Source of the DNA: Sulfurimonas sp.
Lineage (GTDB): Bacteria > Campylobacterota > Campylobacteria > Campylobacterales > Sulfurimonadaceae
Direction: 5' to 3'
Length of the DNA: 64,000 bases
Assembly (NCBI RefSeq): GCF_026988655.1
Contig: NZ_JALSKT010000085.1
Coordinates: forward strand, 1 to 64,000
Below, piece by piece: positions 49,911 through 59,666 of this stretch. A program made the translations under genes and the position numbers. Position 1 is the first letter of the stretch. Each line of letters begins with the position of its first letter. The notes beneath the pieces are model-generated. The model was not told the DNA's origin. It saw only the letters and a list, made by a program, of their open reading frames with translations, and made no database searches.

Positions 49911-52900
49911 ATGTCAAAAGTAATCGGAACAGTTTCAAGTATAGATGGTACATTCTATGTAAAAGCAGCAGACGGATCTTTACGTGAATTGTCAGAAGGC
50001 GATAAAATTCATGAAGGTGAAGTAGTTGTTGGAGCCGACTCTAATACTCCTAGAGATAGCCTAATCTTGGCAATGGCTGATGGTACAGACCTTATCCTTC
50101 TTGGAAATAATCAACAGTTATTTGATGCTTCTTTAGCCCCTGATATTTTTGCAGAAGATGAAGTCGTTAGCAATATTGATTCAATTGAAACTCTTGTAAA
50201 TGATGATGCTTTTAATGAAGATAATATAGAAACATCTTATGGTAACGACACTAAATCAGTTTCAACTCTTGATGCAGCTACCGAATTTGACACAATAAAT
50301 ACACACACAGAGACTCTTAATACAACATTACGTAATATAGAACAGGATACAAGTACGGTTGCAACTGCAATTGGAAGTGAAAATATTATTTTAGATGTCA
50401 ATAGAGAACATTTACTTAGTGAGCTTTCTATTGTTCAGAAAAACGTAGCAGACCTAACAGAGGCAGCAAACACTGCAGCCCAAACAGCAACAGATGCAGC
50501 CCAAGCAGCCGATCAAGCCGCAACTACAGCAGCAACAAACCCAACTCCAGCAAACCTAGCAGCCGCAGAAGATGCACAAGCTACAGCAACTGAGGCAGCC
50601 ACAGCAGCCACAAACGCAGCCAATACCCTAGATGCCGCAATTAATACTCTTAGCGTTGCAGCAGATGCAGCAAACGAAACAGTAGATACAAGAGATGCAA
50701 GCCAAGCAGTAGAAGCTGCAACTACAGCAGCAACAACAGCCACAGATGCAGCAGATAACTCTGAAACAAGAATAGACTCAGTAATAGCAACTGATATCCA
50801 AAACGTAGCCGACCTAACAGAGGCAGCAAACACTGCAGCCCAAACAGCAAATGATGCAGCAACAGCAGCAGATCAAGCAGCACAAACAGCACAAGAAAAT
50901 CCAACAGAAGAAAATTTAGCACTTGCTCAGTCTGCGCAAGTAGCTGCAGATAGTGCAGCTGTGAATGCTACAAATGCAGCTTCAACGCTTAGTGCGGCCA
51001 TTGAGACAACAAGTGCTGCTGCAGATGCGGCTGGTGAGAGTGTGAATTTTGATGATGCAAAAGATGCGGTTACACTTGCTACAAATGCGAGTGCTACTGC
51101 AACAGAGTCAGGTACTGCTGTAAATAATAGGATTTCAAATGTTAGCGATAGTGATACAACAGCAAACGCAGTAGATGAGAACGTAGCTGATGGAACATAC
51201 ACAGGAGTAACACTTAGTGCAACAGATGTTGATGGTGATGCGATTACATATTCTCTCCCTGATGATGTTCCATTTAGAGTTGAAGATGATGGTAGAGTTG
51301 TCGTAGATGGTAATAATGCAATAGACTTTGAAGCACAAGACAGTTATACATTTACAGCAACTGCTACGAGTGCAGATGGAACGAGCTCTACGCAAGAAGT
51401 TAGTGTAAGTGTGCATGATATTGTAGAAAATGTTGCTCCAGTTGCTGCAGATGATACGACTACGGCAACTATCGAAATACATTCATCAGGTTATGATGAT
51501 GCATCTTTTAGAACAGAAAATCGAGGTGTAACAATTGATGGTGAGCATGTTGGGGGTAACTACAGAGGTATCACAGTGACAGTTTTAGACGAAGACAACT
51601 CTTTAGTATCTACGCAAACCTTTGATACTTATGGGGATGCATCTGCATCAACAAATTTAGTAGATGCCATTTCAAATTTAGACAATGTGGAAGATGCTTC
51701 TAAAGTAATTATTACAACATCAGATGAATGGACACGTCAACTTAGTGATGATGCAAAAGATGCTTTAGTAAGTATTGGTGCTGATAGAGAGGTATTAGAT
51801 AGTGCAGATTTTAGAAGTTCTTTCCTTTTAGAAAGTGAGCATGAAGGAGATAGCTGGAGTGTAAAAGATCAAGAGTATGCACCAAGATATGATGATAATG
51901 GACTTTCAACTACTTTAGGTAGTTTAGAAACTGATGAAGATAGTGCAATAACTATAGATGTCCTAGCAAATGATACAGATGCAGATGGAGATACCTTAAG
52001 TATCACAAAAATTGAAGGTCAAGATGTAAGTGATGGTAAAGAAGCAACTATAAAAGACAGTGATGGTAACGAACTAGGAACTGCAAAACTTACAGATGAT
52101 GGAAAAGTCTCTTTTACTCCAAGCGAACATCTCCAAGAGATGAATGATGGAGAGAATCAAGATGTAACATTTAGCTATACGGTGAGTGATGGTCAGGCAG
52201 AATCAACTGCGAATGTTACTGTTAATGTTACTGGAAGTACGGATAATTATGCTCCTGAAGCAAGTGATGATGTAACAAGTGCTATTAAAGTAAATAGTAC
52301 AGGAACTGATGGTGCTTTAGTATTGGATAGCAGAGGTGATAATCCTGATTTACTTGGTGGAGCAACTTCTGTTGATCTTACTATAAGTCTAACTGGTGAA
52401 GCAGATCAAGGTCAAGCATCAGTATTCTCATATGCTTCTGAAGGAAATACAGGTAATGAGTTCTTAGTATTTAGTGATGGTAATAATGTAAAATTATATA
52501 TCGATGGAGCTAATGTAAATACAGGTATTACAAGTAATGAACTTTTTGATGATGAGCAACATGAATTTAGTGTTTCATGGGATAGTGCAACAGGTGAAGC
52601 AAAGTTTTATCTTGATGGAAATTTAGAGGGAACACAGACTATAGGACAAGGTCACACTATCGATAGTGATGGTGTTCTTATGTTGGGTCAAGAACAAGAT
52701 AGTGTTGGTGGAGGATTGGATACTAATCAAATATTTCAAGGTGAATATCAAGATGTAGCTATCTCAGTAGATGGTTCACCAGTTGCTCATTGGGATATGA
52801 ATGGTGTAGCCTCTGATGGAAGCATAAAAGACAGTGTAGGCAATTTTGATTTAACCACTACAGGTGATGTAACAGCTGCAGGTCAAAATATCACAACTGA

Positions 52901-55547
52901 TGAAGACAGTGCAATAACCATAGATGTTTTAGCAAACGACACGGATGCAGATGGAGATACCTTAAGTATCACAAAAATTGAAGGTCAAGATGTAAGTGAT
53001 GGTAAAGAAGCAACTATAAAAGACAGTGATGGTAACGAACTAGGAACTGCAAAACTTACAGATGATGGAAAAGTCTCTTTTACTCCAAGCGAACATCTCC
53101 AAGAGATGAATGATGGAGAGAATCAAGATGTAACATTTAGCTATACGGTGAGTGATGGTCAGGCAGAATCAACTGCGAATGTTACTGTTAATGTTACTGG
53201 AAGTACGGATAATTATGCTCCAGTTGCTGCAGATGATGCGCATACGTCATCTACTGAAACTGTATTTAGTGATAATTTTAATGATAATAATACTGATGGC
53301 TGGCAAGAGATAAGTTTTAATAATCGAGATACTGGGCATTGGGAAGCTGATAATGGTACTGTTGGTGAAAAAAGTAATTTCGCAGATGGTATCATCGCGC
53401 ATGATATGGGTGATAATGCTCATATGAGTGATTATAACATTACGGTTGATGTTGATGCAAATACTGGGAATACATACAACAATGATGTTGGGGTTACTTT
53501 TGGATACGAAGATGCACAAAATTATTATACTGTGCAATGGGTTGATTATTCTACTAGTTATGAAAATAATATGGCTAATACACATAAAGATTTTAACTTA
53601 GTTAAAGTAGAAGATGGGCATAAAACCATATTAGATACCATTGATAAAGCAGAGTTAGGTGATAAGTTTACTCTTTCTGTTGATGTTTCTCAGGATGGCG
53701 GTATAGTTGTAAGCGTAGATGGCGAAGAAAAACTTACAGCTCCAAATGAACACCCAGAAATAGGTACTTTTGGTTTAAATACTGGAGATAATGATGGTGG
53801 CGTTCACTATGATAATGTTGTCGTACAAAATACGAATGTAGCGAATAGTATTGAAATAGACGAAGATAGCTCCATAACAATAGATGTCCTAGCAAACGAT
53901 ACAGATGCAGATGGAGATGCTCTAAGTATCACACAAATCCAAGGTCAAGATGTAAGTGATGGACAAACTGTAAAAGTAACTGATGGGGATGAAATTTTAG
54001 GAACTGCAAGGGTAGTTGATGGCAAAGTAGAATTTACTCCAAGCCAACATCTTCAAGCAATGAATGATGGAGAGAATCAAGATGTAACATTTAGCTATAC
54101 AGTAAGTGATGGTCAGGCAGAGTCTACTGCAAATGTCACTCTTAATGTTACGGGAAATAATGATTATGTTCAAGTCGTAGATACAGAAGCTATGCAGGCA
54201 CAAGGTATTATACAAAATGATGATGGAACTTACTCAAAACCTATTTATGAAGAAACTGCAAAACTGACGAAAACTGAGACTATAGAAGTTGGAAAAGCTG
54301 AACATATTCATCTTGATGATGCTCCAGAACATGGTACTATTGAAATTAAAGACTCCAATGGTGAATGGCAAACTATGGAAGTTGGCAAAGAATATAAAGC
54401 TGACTCTGAAGTTCGTTTTACACCTGATGAGAGTGCTGTAGAGGCTACCAAAGATGTGAAAATTGGTACTTTTGGAGATAATGAGGGAACGAAACATTTT
54501 ACAGAACATGCAGATGTTAGTGACTGGGGTGAAGTTAGTAAAGATGGAAAAAGTGTCACATTTAATGAAGATGGAACAATAAACGAGAACTTCGTAAATG
54601 ATACAGTAGTAACAGGCGATACAGATGATGTAATTAGAGCAGGTTCAGGTGATGATACAATAAATATCACAGAGGGTGATTCCAGAGCAGAATATGAAGT
54701 AGTTCGAGGTGGTGATGGAAATGACACTGTTGTCTTGGACGGAAATAGAGCTGATTACACAGTAAATCATGAAGATAATAATGGAAGATTTACAGTTGAA
54801 AATATTGATACTCAAGAGATTCAATACATATATGATGATGTTGAAAACATTCAGTTTGCAGATACAACTGTATCAAATGTCGATTTAGTAGCAGGAAATT
54901 CTAAAAAAGATGAGTCAGTCAAAAATGATGAAAATCATGACAAAAAAGATGAGTCAGTCAAACAAGATGAATCTGACAAGAAAGATGAGTTAGTCAAAAA
55001 AGATGAATCTGACAAGAAAGATGAATCTGACAAAAAAGATGAGTCAGTCAAACAAGATGAGTCAGTCAAAAATGATGAAAATCATGACAAAAAAGATGAA
55101 GAGCATGAGAAAGGAGATGATAGACAACATGATGATGAAGATAAAGGTCACCATGGCATAGAATCTGATAACGATGATGATAGCCACAATAATATAGATG
55201 ATTCTGATTCACTTATTGGATCTGATAATCATATGAATATAGATTTAGGAGCTTTCCTTAATGATAATAGTGCACACTCTGATATAAAAAATCTCAATGG
55301 AACTGATAATGAACATACAAATATTAATCTCGAAGATGTTGTAACTATTACTGATGATGATATTTTAAGACTTGAAAATGAGAACACAGAAGAAGAAGAC
55401 AATACAGAAGGAAAAGACACTGAATTTATTTTAGGTAATCATAAAACAACTGATGAAATGACTAGTGAAACACATGATGTATATACAAATGAGGATCAAA
55501 CAGTAATATTAGAGGTAAATACAGAAATAAACGTTGATCAAAGTTGA
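49911..55547 (+). CDS. Giant LapA-like surface adhesin with retention module
   Basis: The 1,878-residue secreted protein is a type I substrate that probably mediates attachment. Residues 1-65 resemble the LapA retention module (VIGTVSSIDGTFYVKAADG). Two 120-residue Ala/Thr-rich helical repeats follow (about 177-415), then a cadherin-like domain (421-505). An ILEI/PANDER-like domain spans about 517-664 (RGITVTVLDEDN...FDTYGDA...LSDDAKDALVSIGA). Three cadherin-like ITIDVLANDTDADGD repeats start near 675, 997 and 1318, separated by two LamG-like sandwiches. Two RTX-type nonapeptides (GSGDDTINI, GGDGNDTVV) lie near 1575-1600. A Lys/Asp/Glu repeat tail (1664-1735) and an acidic end follow. It faces the secretion genes at 55.6-61 kb. 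The ligand is unknown. TAGGAG precedes the ATG. Confidence 0.88.
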   Translation: MSKVIGTVSSIDGTFYVKAADGSLRELSEGDKIHEGEVVVGADSNTPRDSLILAMADGTDLILLGNNQQLFDASLAPDIFAEDEVVSNIDSIETLVNDDAFNEDNIETSYGNDTKSVSTLDAATEFDTINTHTETLNTTLRNIEQDTSTVATAIGSENIILDVNREHLLSELSIVQKNVADLTEAANTAAQTATDAAQAADQAATTAATNPTPANLAAAEDAQATATEAATAATNAANTLDAAINTLSVAADAANETVDTRDASQAVEAATTAATTATDAADNSETRIDSVIATDIQNVADLTEAANTAAQTANDAATAADQAAQTAQENPTEENLALAQSAQVAADSAAVNATNAASTLSAAIETTSAAADAAGESVNFDDAKDAVTLATNASATATESGTAVNNRISNVSDSDTTANAVDENVADGTYTGVTLSATDVDGDAITYSLPDDVPFRVEDDGRVVVDGNNAIDFEAQDSYTFTATATSADGTSSTQEVSVSVHDIVENVAPVAADDTTTATIEIHSSGYDDASFRTENRGVTIDGEHVGGNYRGITVTVLDEDNSLVSTQTFDTYGDASASTNLVDAISNLDNVEDASKVIITTSDEWTRQLSDDAKDALVSIGADREVLDSADFRSSFLLESEHEGDSWSVKDQEYAPRYDDNGLSTTLGSLETDEDSAITIDVLANDTDADGDTLSITKIEGQDVSDGKEATIKDSDGNELGTAKLTDDGKVSFTPSEHLQEMNDGENQDVTFSYTVSDGQAESTANVTVNVTGSTDNYAPEASDDVTSAIKVNSTGTDGALVLDSRGDNPDLLGGATSVDLTISLTGEADQGQASVFSYASEGNTGNEFLVFSDGNNVKLYIDGANVNTGITSNELFDDEQHEFSVSWDSATGEAKFYLDGNLEGTQTIGQGHTIDSDGVLMLGQEQDSVGGGLDTNQIFQGEYQDVAISVDGSPVAHWDMNGVASDGSIKDSVGNFDLTTTGDVTAAGQNITTDEDSAITIDVLANDTDADGDTLSITKIEGQDVSDGKEATIKDSDGNELGTAKLTDDGKVSFTPSEHLQEMNDGENQDVTFSYTVSDGQAESTANVTVNVTGSTDNYAPVAADDAHTSSTETVFSDNFNDNNTDGWQEISFNNRDTGHWEADNGTVGEKSNFADGIIAHDMGDNAHMSDYNITVDVDANTGNTYNNDVGVTFGYEDAQNYYTVQWVDYSTSYENNMANTHKDFNLVKVEDGHKTILDTIDKAELGDKFTLSVDVSQDGGIVVSVDGEEKLTAPNEHPEIGTFGLNTGDNDGGVHYDNVVVQNTNVANSIEIDEDSSITIDVLANDTDADGDALSITQIQGQDVSDGQTVKVTDGDEILGTARVVDGKVEFTPSQHLQAMNDGENQDVTFSYTVSDGQAESTANVTLNVTGNNDYVQVVDTEAMQAQGIIQNDDGTYSKPIYEETAKLTKTETIEVGKAEHIHLDDAPEHGTIEIKDSNGEWQTMEVGKEYKADSEVRFTPDESAVEATKDVKIGTFGDNEGTKHFTEHADVSDWGEVSKDGKSVTFNEDGTINENFVNDTVVTGDTDDVIRAGSGDDTINITEGDSRAEYEVVRGGDGNDTVVLDGNRADYTVNHEDNNGRFTVENIDTQEIQYIYDDVENIQFADTTVSNVDLVAGNSKKDESVKNDENHDKKDESVKQDESDKKDELVKKDESDKKDESDKKDESVKQDESVKNDENHDKKDEEHEKGDDRQHDDEDKGHHGIESDNDDDSHNNIDDSDSLIGSDNHMNIDLGAFLNDNSAHSDIKNLNGTDNEHTNINLEDVVTITDDDILRLENENTEEEDNTEGKDTEFILGNHKTTDEMTSETHDVYTNEDQTVILEVNTEINVDQS
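50442..50860 (+). repeat. Two-copy Ala/Thr-rich coding repeat, offset 360 bp
   Basis: A block beginning AACGTAGC at about 50442 (VADLTEAANTAAQTA) recurs 360 bp later at about 50802 with only a few changes over the first 50 or so bases, then drifts apart. The unit is 120 codons. It gives two related helical segments in the adhesin. The first copy has many GCC and GCA codons and the second gradually less, so the two have diverged. Confidence 0.75.
51978..52255 (+). repeat. Copy 1 of an exact 278-bp direct repeat in the adhesin
   Basis: By eye this segment is identical, base for base, to 52944-53221, an offset of 966 bp (322 codons, in frame). It encodes most of a cadherin-like domain, from about DADGDTLSIT to NYAP. 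Silent identity means a recent duplication or ongoing gene conversion. Recombination between the copies would delete one LamG-like domain without breaking the frame. Confidence 0.88.
52944..53221 (+). repeat. Copy 2 of the exact 278-bp direct repeat in the adhesin
   Basis: Second copy of the segment at 51978-52255. The bases just before it differ from copy 1 at several synonymous positions (for example GTTTTAGCAAACGAC here against GTCCTAGCAAATGAT there), which marks the edge of the identical block. A third, diverged domain of the same kind starts near 53862. Confidence 0.88.
54901..55095 (+). repeat. Short tandem coding repeats, Lys/Asp-rich
   Basis: Imperfect units of the type AAAAAAGATGAGTCAGTC and GATGAATCTGACAAGAAA recur about ten times and encode KKDES, VKQDES and VKNDENHD. 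The region is low complexity and charged and is likely to vary in length by slippage. It is not a CRISPR array, because there are no unique spacers. Confidence 0.75.
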
Positions 55548-55568
55548 TAGAGTTTTTTTAGCTCTATC
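55546..55568. terminator. Inverted repeat between adhesin and regulator gene
   Basis: GATAGAG (55546-55552) pairs with CTCTATC (55562-55568) around a T-rich loop. It overlaps the adhesin stop and the end of the convergent LuxR-type gene. It may end transcription from either side, though the T-run is in the loop and not after the stem. Confidence 0.45.
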
Positions 55569-56169
55569 TTAAAAGTAAAATAAGAGAAACTCTATCATTA
55601 ACGTGAAGTTTTGAAAAGACAGAACCTATGTGGGCTTTTACGGTTCTTGGAGTGATGTGAAGCTCATTGGCTATAGCATCGTTTGTCAGACCCTGAAGCA
55701 CAGCATAAACTACTTCTTGTTCTTTAGCTGTTAGTCTGCGTTGTATCAAACTTTGTGCTTCTTGAGAGATGTTTTGTTGGCGTAGATTCTTTGTGAGGGC
55801 TAGTGTCAGCTCGGGGTAGGTCCATACTTTATCATCTTCAACTGCTTCTATCATTTGTTCATAATGCATTTTTAACATTCTGGAATTTCCATAGGCTTTT
55901 ACACCTTTAGATATAAGCATTTTTCCTGTAATAATTTCAGGAACTCTCTCTAAAACTATTACTCTTTGTGGCAACAAGTTTGCAGCTATCATTTTGTTGA
56001 TACTGTGTGATACAGTGTCATAATCCGCCACTATGATATATTTATCTAGTTCTTTTACTGCGTTTAGAAGTGCATCACACTCATCAAAATCTAAAGTATT
56101 GTCAAGCCCATGACGCATTTTCCATTCACTTATCATATCCATATCTGTACTTAAAAATATAGTTTGCAT
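55564..56169 (-). CDS. LuxR-family regulator with a receiver-like N-terminus
   Basis: About 201 residues from the ATG at 56169, one base after the hlyD stop and with GGAGAG upstream; a longer start at 56190 would overlap hlyD. The C-terminus is a LuxR/NarL helix-turn-helix (LTAKEQEVVYAVLQGLTNDAIANELHITPRTVKAHI). The N-terminus resembles a receiver but lacks the normal acidic cluster, so it may respond without phosphorylation. As the last gene of the secretion operon it may control the adhesin or its export. Confidence 0.83.
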   Translation of the reverse strand: MQTIFLSTDMDMISEWKMRHGLDNTLDFDECDALLNAVKELDKYIIVADYDTVSHSINKMIAANLLPQRVIVLERVPEIITGKMLISKGVKAYGNSRMLKMHYEQMIEAVEDDKVWTYPELTLALTKNLRQQNISQEAQSLIQRRLTAKEQEVVYAVLQGLTNDAIANELHITPRTVKAHIGSVFSKLHVNDRVSLILLLR

Positions 56170-56170
56170 C

Positions 56171-57508
56171 TTATCTCTCCGAAAAGACATACTGTTTTGA
56201 TTTGAGTATAGGTTTTAGGATGTATTGCATTACCGTTTTCTTCCCTGTTACTATGTCAGCACTTGCAGTCATTCCAGGAATGATTTTGAGTGGGTGTGTA
56301 TCTGAACCAAGATGGTTTTTTTGGGTTGCGACATGAATAATGTAGTAAGTACTGTCTTTTTTATCTGTTATGGTATCTGGAGATATATCAACTACCTTCC
56401 CTTTAAGCCCACCATGAATAGCAAAGTCATAAGCCGATATCTTTATCATAGCTTCCGCCCCAGGATGAATAAAAGCAATATCGCTTGGTTTGATTTTTAT
56501 CTCAACATACAGCTTTTTACTCGTAGGTACGATCTCAACTAAGTCTTGTCCTGGTTTTACAACCCCACCGACGGTATTGACAAAAAGTTTTTGAACGATT
56601 CCCTCGACTGGTGACTTGACTACAGTTCGGTTGACTTGGTCTGTGTAAGCAATCTGCTGCGTTTGAATTCTTGAGAGTTCTGCTGTTACTTTATTCAACT
56701 CTTTTTTTGCTTTATTGATGAACTCTTGTTTGGATTCTATACGTTTGCTTCTGTACTCTTGTATAGCAGACTGTAGTCTTGGGAGTGATAGCTTGGCAGC
56801 TTCGATGTCATTTTCGATGCCATTGGCTTCGCGTTTTAGTTTGAGAAAATCTACTTTTGATTTTACACCTTCACGTACCATAGGAGCAGTCATAGCTATC
56901 TCTTCTGTAACATATTCTAATGATTTTTCAAGAGATTTGATCTTAGCTTTTGCCTCTTTAAGCTCTTGTTTTCTTTGCTCTATTTGGTTGACTATAGCAT
57001 TGTCTTTTGCCAAGATTTCTATCTTGTCAGATTCATACAGCTGTTTTGCTAACTTCATTTGTCTCTTTAGCTCTTCATCTTGTGTTTTTATCTCTTTAAA
57101 GTTGAAGTTATTTGCTTCTGCAGAGAGTCTAGCCTTTTTAGCGAAAAGCTCAGCATATTTCATTTGGTTTGTTTCGCTACTTGAGAGTGATTTTGCATTG
57201 TTTATTTTTAGAAGTACTTGTCCTTTTTTAACAGCTTCTCCCTCTCTGACTAAGATTGATTCAACGATTCCCCCTTCAAGATTTTGTATAACTTGGTTTT
57301 GACCATAAGGCACTACTTTACCATTGCCTCTTGTTACTTCATCTATCTCGGCAAAAGAAGCCCATATGATTGCTACTAAAAGTGTAAAGAGCCATATCTT
57401 AAGAACAATGCTCATACGTGAAGGTGACTGTTGCAACAGCGCAGCGCTCATTGAATTCATAAACTCATAATCTTTTTCATCGAATTTTGCAGGTTTATTT
57501 TTTGCCAT
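56171..57508 (-). CDS. Type I secretion membrane-fusion protein (HlyD family)
   Basis: About 445 residues from the ATG at 57508, which follows GGAGGT and overlaps the ABC gene by 14 bases; an upstream start at 57580 adds an implausible tail. One membrane helix (IVLKIWLFTLLVAIIWASF), biotinyl-lipoyl-like halves (GKVVPYGQNQVIQNLEGGIVE), a long periplasmic coiled coil (about 110-290), and the HlyD end (VVKSPVEGIVQKLFV, IIPGMTASADIVTGKKTV). It joins the ABC exporter to the TolC-like channel. Confidence 0.93.
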   Translation of the reverse strand: MAKNKPAKFDEKDYEFMNSMSAALLQQSPSRMSIVLKIWLFTLLVAIIWASFAEIDEVTRGNGKVVPYGQNQVIQNLEGGIVESILVREGEAVKKGQVLLKINNAKSLSSSETNQMKYAELFAKKARLSAEANNFNFKEIKTQDEELKRQMKLAKQLYESDKIEILAKDNAIVNQIEQRKQELKEAKAKIKSLEKSLEYVTEEIAMTAPMVREGVKSKVDFLKLKREANGIENDIEAAKLSLPRLQSAIQEYRSKRIESKQEFINKAKKELNKVTAELSRIQTQQIAYTDQVNRTVVKSPVEGIVQKLFVNTVGGVVKPGQDLVEIVPTSKKLYVEIKIKPSDIAFIHPGAEAMIKISAYDFAIHGGLKGKVVDISPDTITDKKDSTYYIIHVATQKNHLGSDTHPLKIIPGMTASADIVTGKKTVMQYILKPILKSKQYVFSER

Positions 57509-59666
57509 TTTCGTTACCTCCAGCTTGAAGTTTGAGTATGGCTTCTTCTTTAGGTGCATCAATGATGATTTTTCCTTCATTTATGACCATAACTCTATCT
57601 GCTATTTTTAAAAGATTCATTTTTTGAGTAACTAAGATGAAAGTTTTATTTTTTAAGTATGTTTCAAGATTTGAGAGAAGTTTCGTTTCAGTGACCTGAT
57701 CCATCGAGCTACTCGGCTCATCCATCATAACAACAGGTGTTTCAAGAAGAAGTGCGCGTGCGATACCTATACTCTGTTTTTGTCCTCCTGACATTCCTTG
57801 TCCTCTTTCACCTACTGGCATTTCATAGCCTTTAGGATGCTTTTTGATAAATTCGGATGCTGTACTTATTTGTGCAGCTCGTATCATTGCACCATCTGTT
57901 GCATGAGAAGCTCTAAAAGTGATGTTCTCTTTTACTGTTCCACGGAAAAGTAAAATGTCTTGAGAAACATAACTCATGTGTCTTCTGAGGTCTGCAGGGT
58001 CTATCTGGTTGATGTCAATGCCATCCACGAGAATTTGTCCGGCATCTGGTTCATACAAGCCTAAGATGAGTTTTTGAATAGTACTTTTTCCAGAACCAAT
58101 ACGACCAATAATAGCGACATGTTCCCCATGACGAATAGTAAAAGAGACGTTTTTAAGAGCAGGGACATCAGAACCTGGGTAAGTAAAAGTAACATCTACA
58201 AATTCTATTTGACCATCAAATTTTGGTGCTTCAACAAAATGTTTTCCTAGAGGTTTTTCGCTTGGTTGCTCTATGATGTTGTTGATAGTCTCAAAAGATG
58301 CTTTAGCATCTTCGTAGTTTGTTATAAGTGAGGCTATCTGTCCCATAGGCGCTAAAGTTCTTCCTGTTAAGATGACTATGGCGATAAGTCCCCCCATAGA
58401 TAGCTCAAAACTTTGTATCTTATAAACACCAAATACGATAATGACAACAGTGTTCAACTGGATAAGCAACTGTGTAATAGTTGGAATAGAAGCAGAAAGC
58501 ATACGAGAGTTAAAACTTTTATTTGCAATTTCTCCTGTGGATTCTTCCCATTTCCATTGAATTTGATTGAGAACACCTAATGTTTTTAAGGTCTCTATAT
58601 TGCTTAATGTTTCAATGAGGATAGAACTTTTGTTCGCACTTGCTTGATGTGTTGACTCTATACTTGCACGAAGAGGTTTTTTGATAAAAAATGAGTAACC
58701 GATAATGAAGAGCATCGTAAGCATAGGAAAGATAACGATAGAGCCACCTATGTAGCCGATAACAGCTAAAAATATCACAGCAAAAGGCAGGTCAATCAAA
58801 GCAGCCATGGTAGCATTGGTTAAAAATCCTCTGATATTGTCAAAATCTTTAATATTACTTGCAAAAGAACCAACTGAAGCTGGAATATTTGCCATCTTCA
58901 GTGATAAAACTTTTTCAAAAATTATGGAAGACATGATGACATCACTCTTTTTTGCAGCCGTTTCAAGTAGATAGTTTCGCGAAAATTTAGCAAAACTATC
59001 TATAAGATAGACTATAACGACTCCAATAGCAAAAACCCAAAGTGTTTCTATGGCATTGTTTGGGATAACTCTATCATAAACATTCATGGTAAAAAGTGGC
59101 GTTGCAATAACAAACAAGTTTATAAGTAAAGAGGCAAAAAGAACATCTTTATAGATACCTGCTGAGAGCTTAATGGTACTCCAAAACCAATGTTTTTGTT
59201 TTAAATTTAATGTTTTTTTCGTATCATCTGCATATTCGTAAGCTTTTTTTATCATAAAGCCATAGCCAATATACTCATCTTCAAGATCTTCTAAATCAAC
59301 CCACTGCTCAATCGCTTCTTCTGCAGGCATAATGATTTTGACCTGTTTTTTATCTTCACTAAATCTGTCTAAAATACAAGAGTTCTGATTTGACAAAAGT
59401 ATAATCATTGGAAGTTGCAGGGGTGATATTTGTGAGAGTGGACGATGAATAAGTGATGATTTTAATCCAGCACGAGATGCTGCACGAGAGAACAAACCTT
59501 TTGAATTTTTAATAGAAAAAAGTTCGGGAGCTTCATTACCTGGTTCAATTGGTAAACCATCAACTAGGGCTTCAGGAGAAAAAGGTTTATGGTAAAGCTT
59601 TGTAAACAAGACTAAGGAGTCCAAAAGTGAATCCATTCTAACATTTTCAACATTTTCTAAAAACAT
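57495..59666 (-). CDS. Type I secretion ABC transporter (LapB-like)
   Basis: The 723 residues have an N-terminal peptidase-like domain without the catalytic Cys (about 1-135, a C39-like substrate-docking domain), six membrane helices, and an ATPase domain with Walker A IGRIGSGKST, signature MSGGQKQSIG and Walker B VVMMDEPSSSMD. Non-cleaving domains of this kind are typical of RTX and adhesin exporters. It starts directly after the TolC-like gene stop. Confidence 0.94.
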   Translation of the reverse strand: MFLENVENVRMDSLLDSLVLFTKLYHKPFSPEALVDGLPIEPGNEAPELFSIKNSKGLFSRAASRAGLKSSLIHRPLSQISPLQLPMIILLSNQNSCILDRFSEDKKQVKIIMPAEEAIEQWVDLEDLEDEYIGYGFMIKKAYEYADDTKKTLNLKQKHWFWSTIKLSAGIYKDVLFASLLINLFVIATPLFTMNVYDRVIPNNAIETLWVFAIGVVIVYLIDSFAKFSRNYLLETAAKKSDVIMSSIIFEKVLSLKMANIPASVGSFASNIKDFDNIRGFLTNATMAALIDLPFAVIFLAVIGYIGGSIVIFPMLTMLFIIGYSFFIKKPLRASIESTHQASANKSSILIETLSNIETLKTLGVLNQIQWKWEESTGEIANKSFNSRMLSASIPTITQLLIQLNTVVIIVFGVYKIQSFELSMGGLIAIVILTGRTLAPMGQIASLITNYEDAKASFETINNIIEQPSEKPLGKHFVEAPKFDGQIEFVDVTFTYPGSDVPALKNVSFTIRHGEHVAIIGRIGSGKSTIQKLILGLYEPDAGQILVDGIDINQIDPADLRRHMSYVSQDILLFRGTVKENITFRASHATDGAMIRAAQISTASEFIKKHPKGYEMPVGERGQGMSGGQKQSIGIARALLLETPVVMMDEPSSSMDQVTETKLLSNLETYLKNKTFILVTQKMNLLKIADRVMVINEGKIIIDAPKEEAILKLQAGGNENGKK

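Noticed and set aside
50513-50922. Long open frames on the minus strand inside the adhesin
   Set aside because: They are the reverse reading of the Ala/Thr-rich repeats, give low-complexity Ala/Leu strings, and have no start context.
53213-53585. Minus-strand frames opposite the second LamG-like domain
   Set aside because: They are shadows of the adhesin frame with no plausible product or ribosome site.
54901-55095. CRISPR-like repeats
   Set aside because: The repeats are contiguous coding units without unique spacers and keep the adhesin frame.
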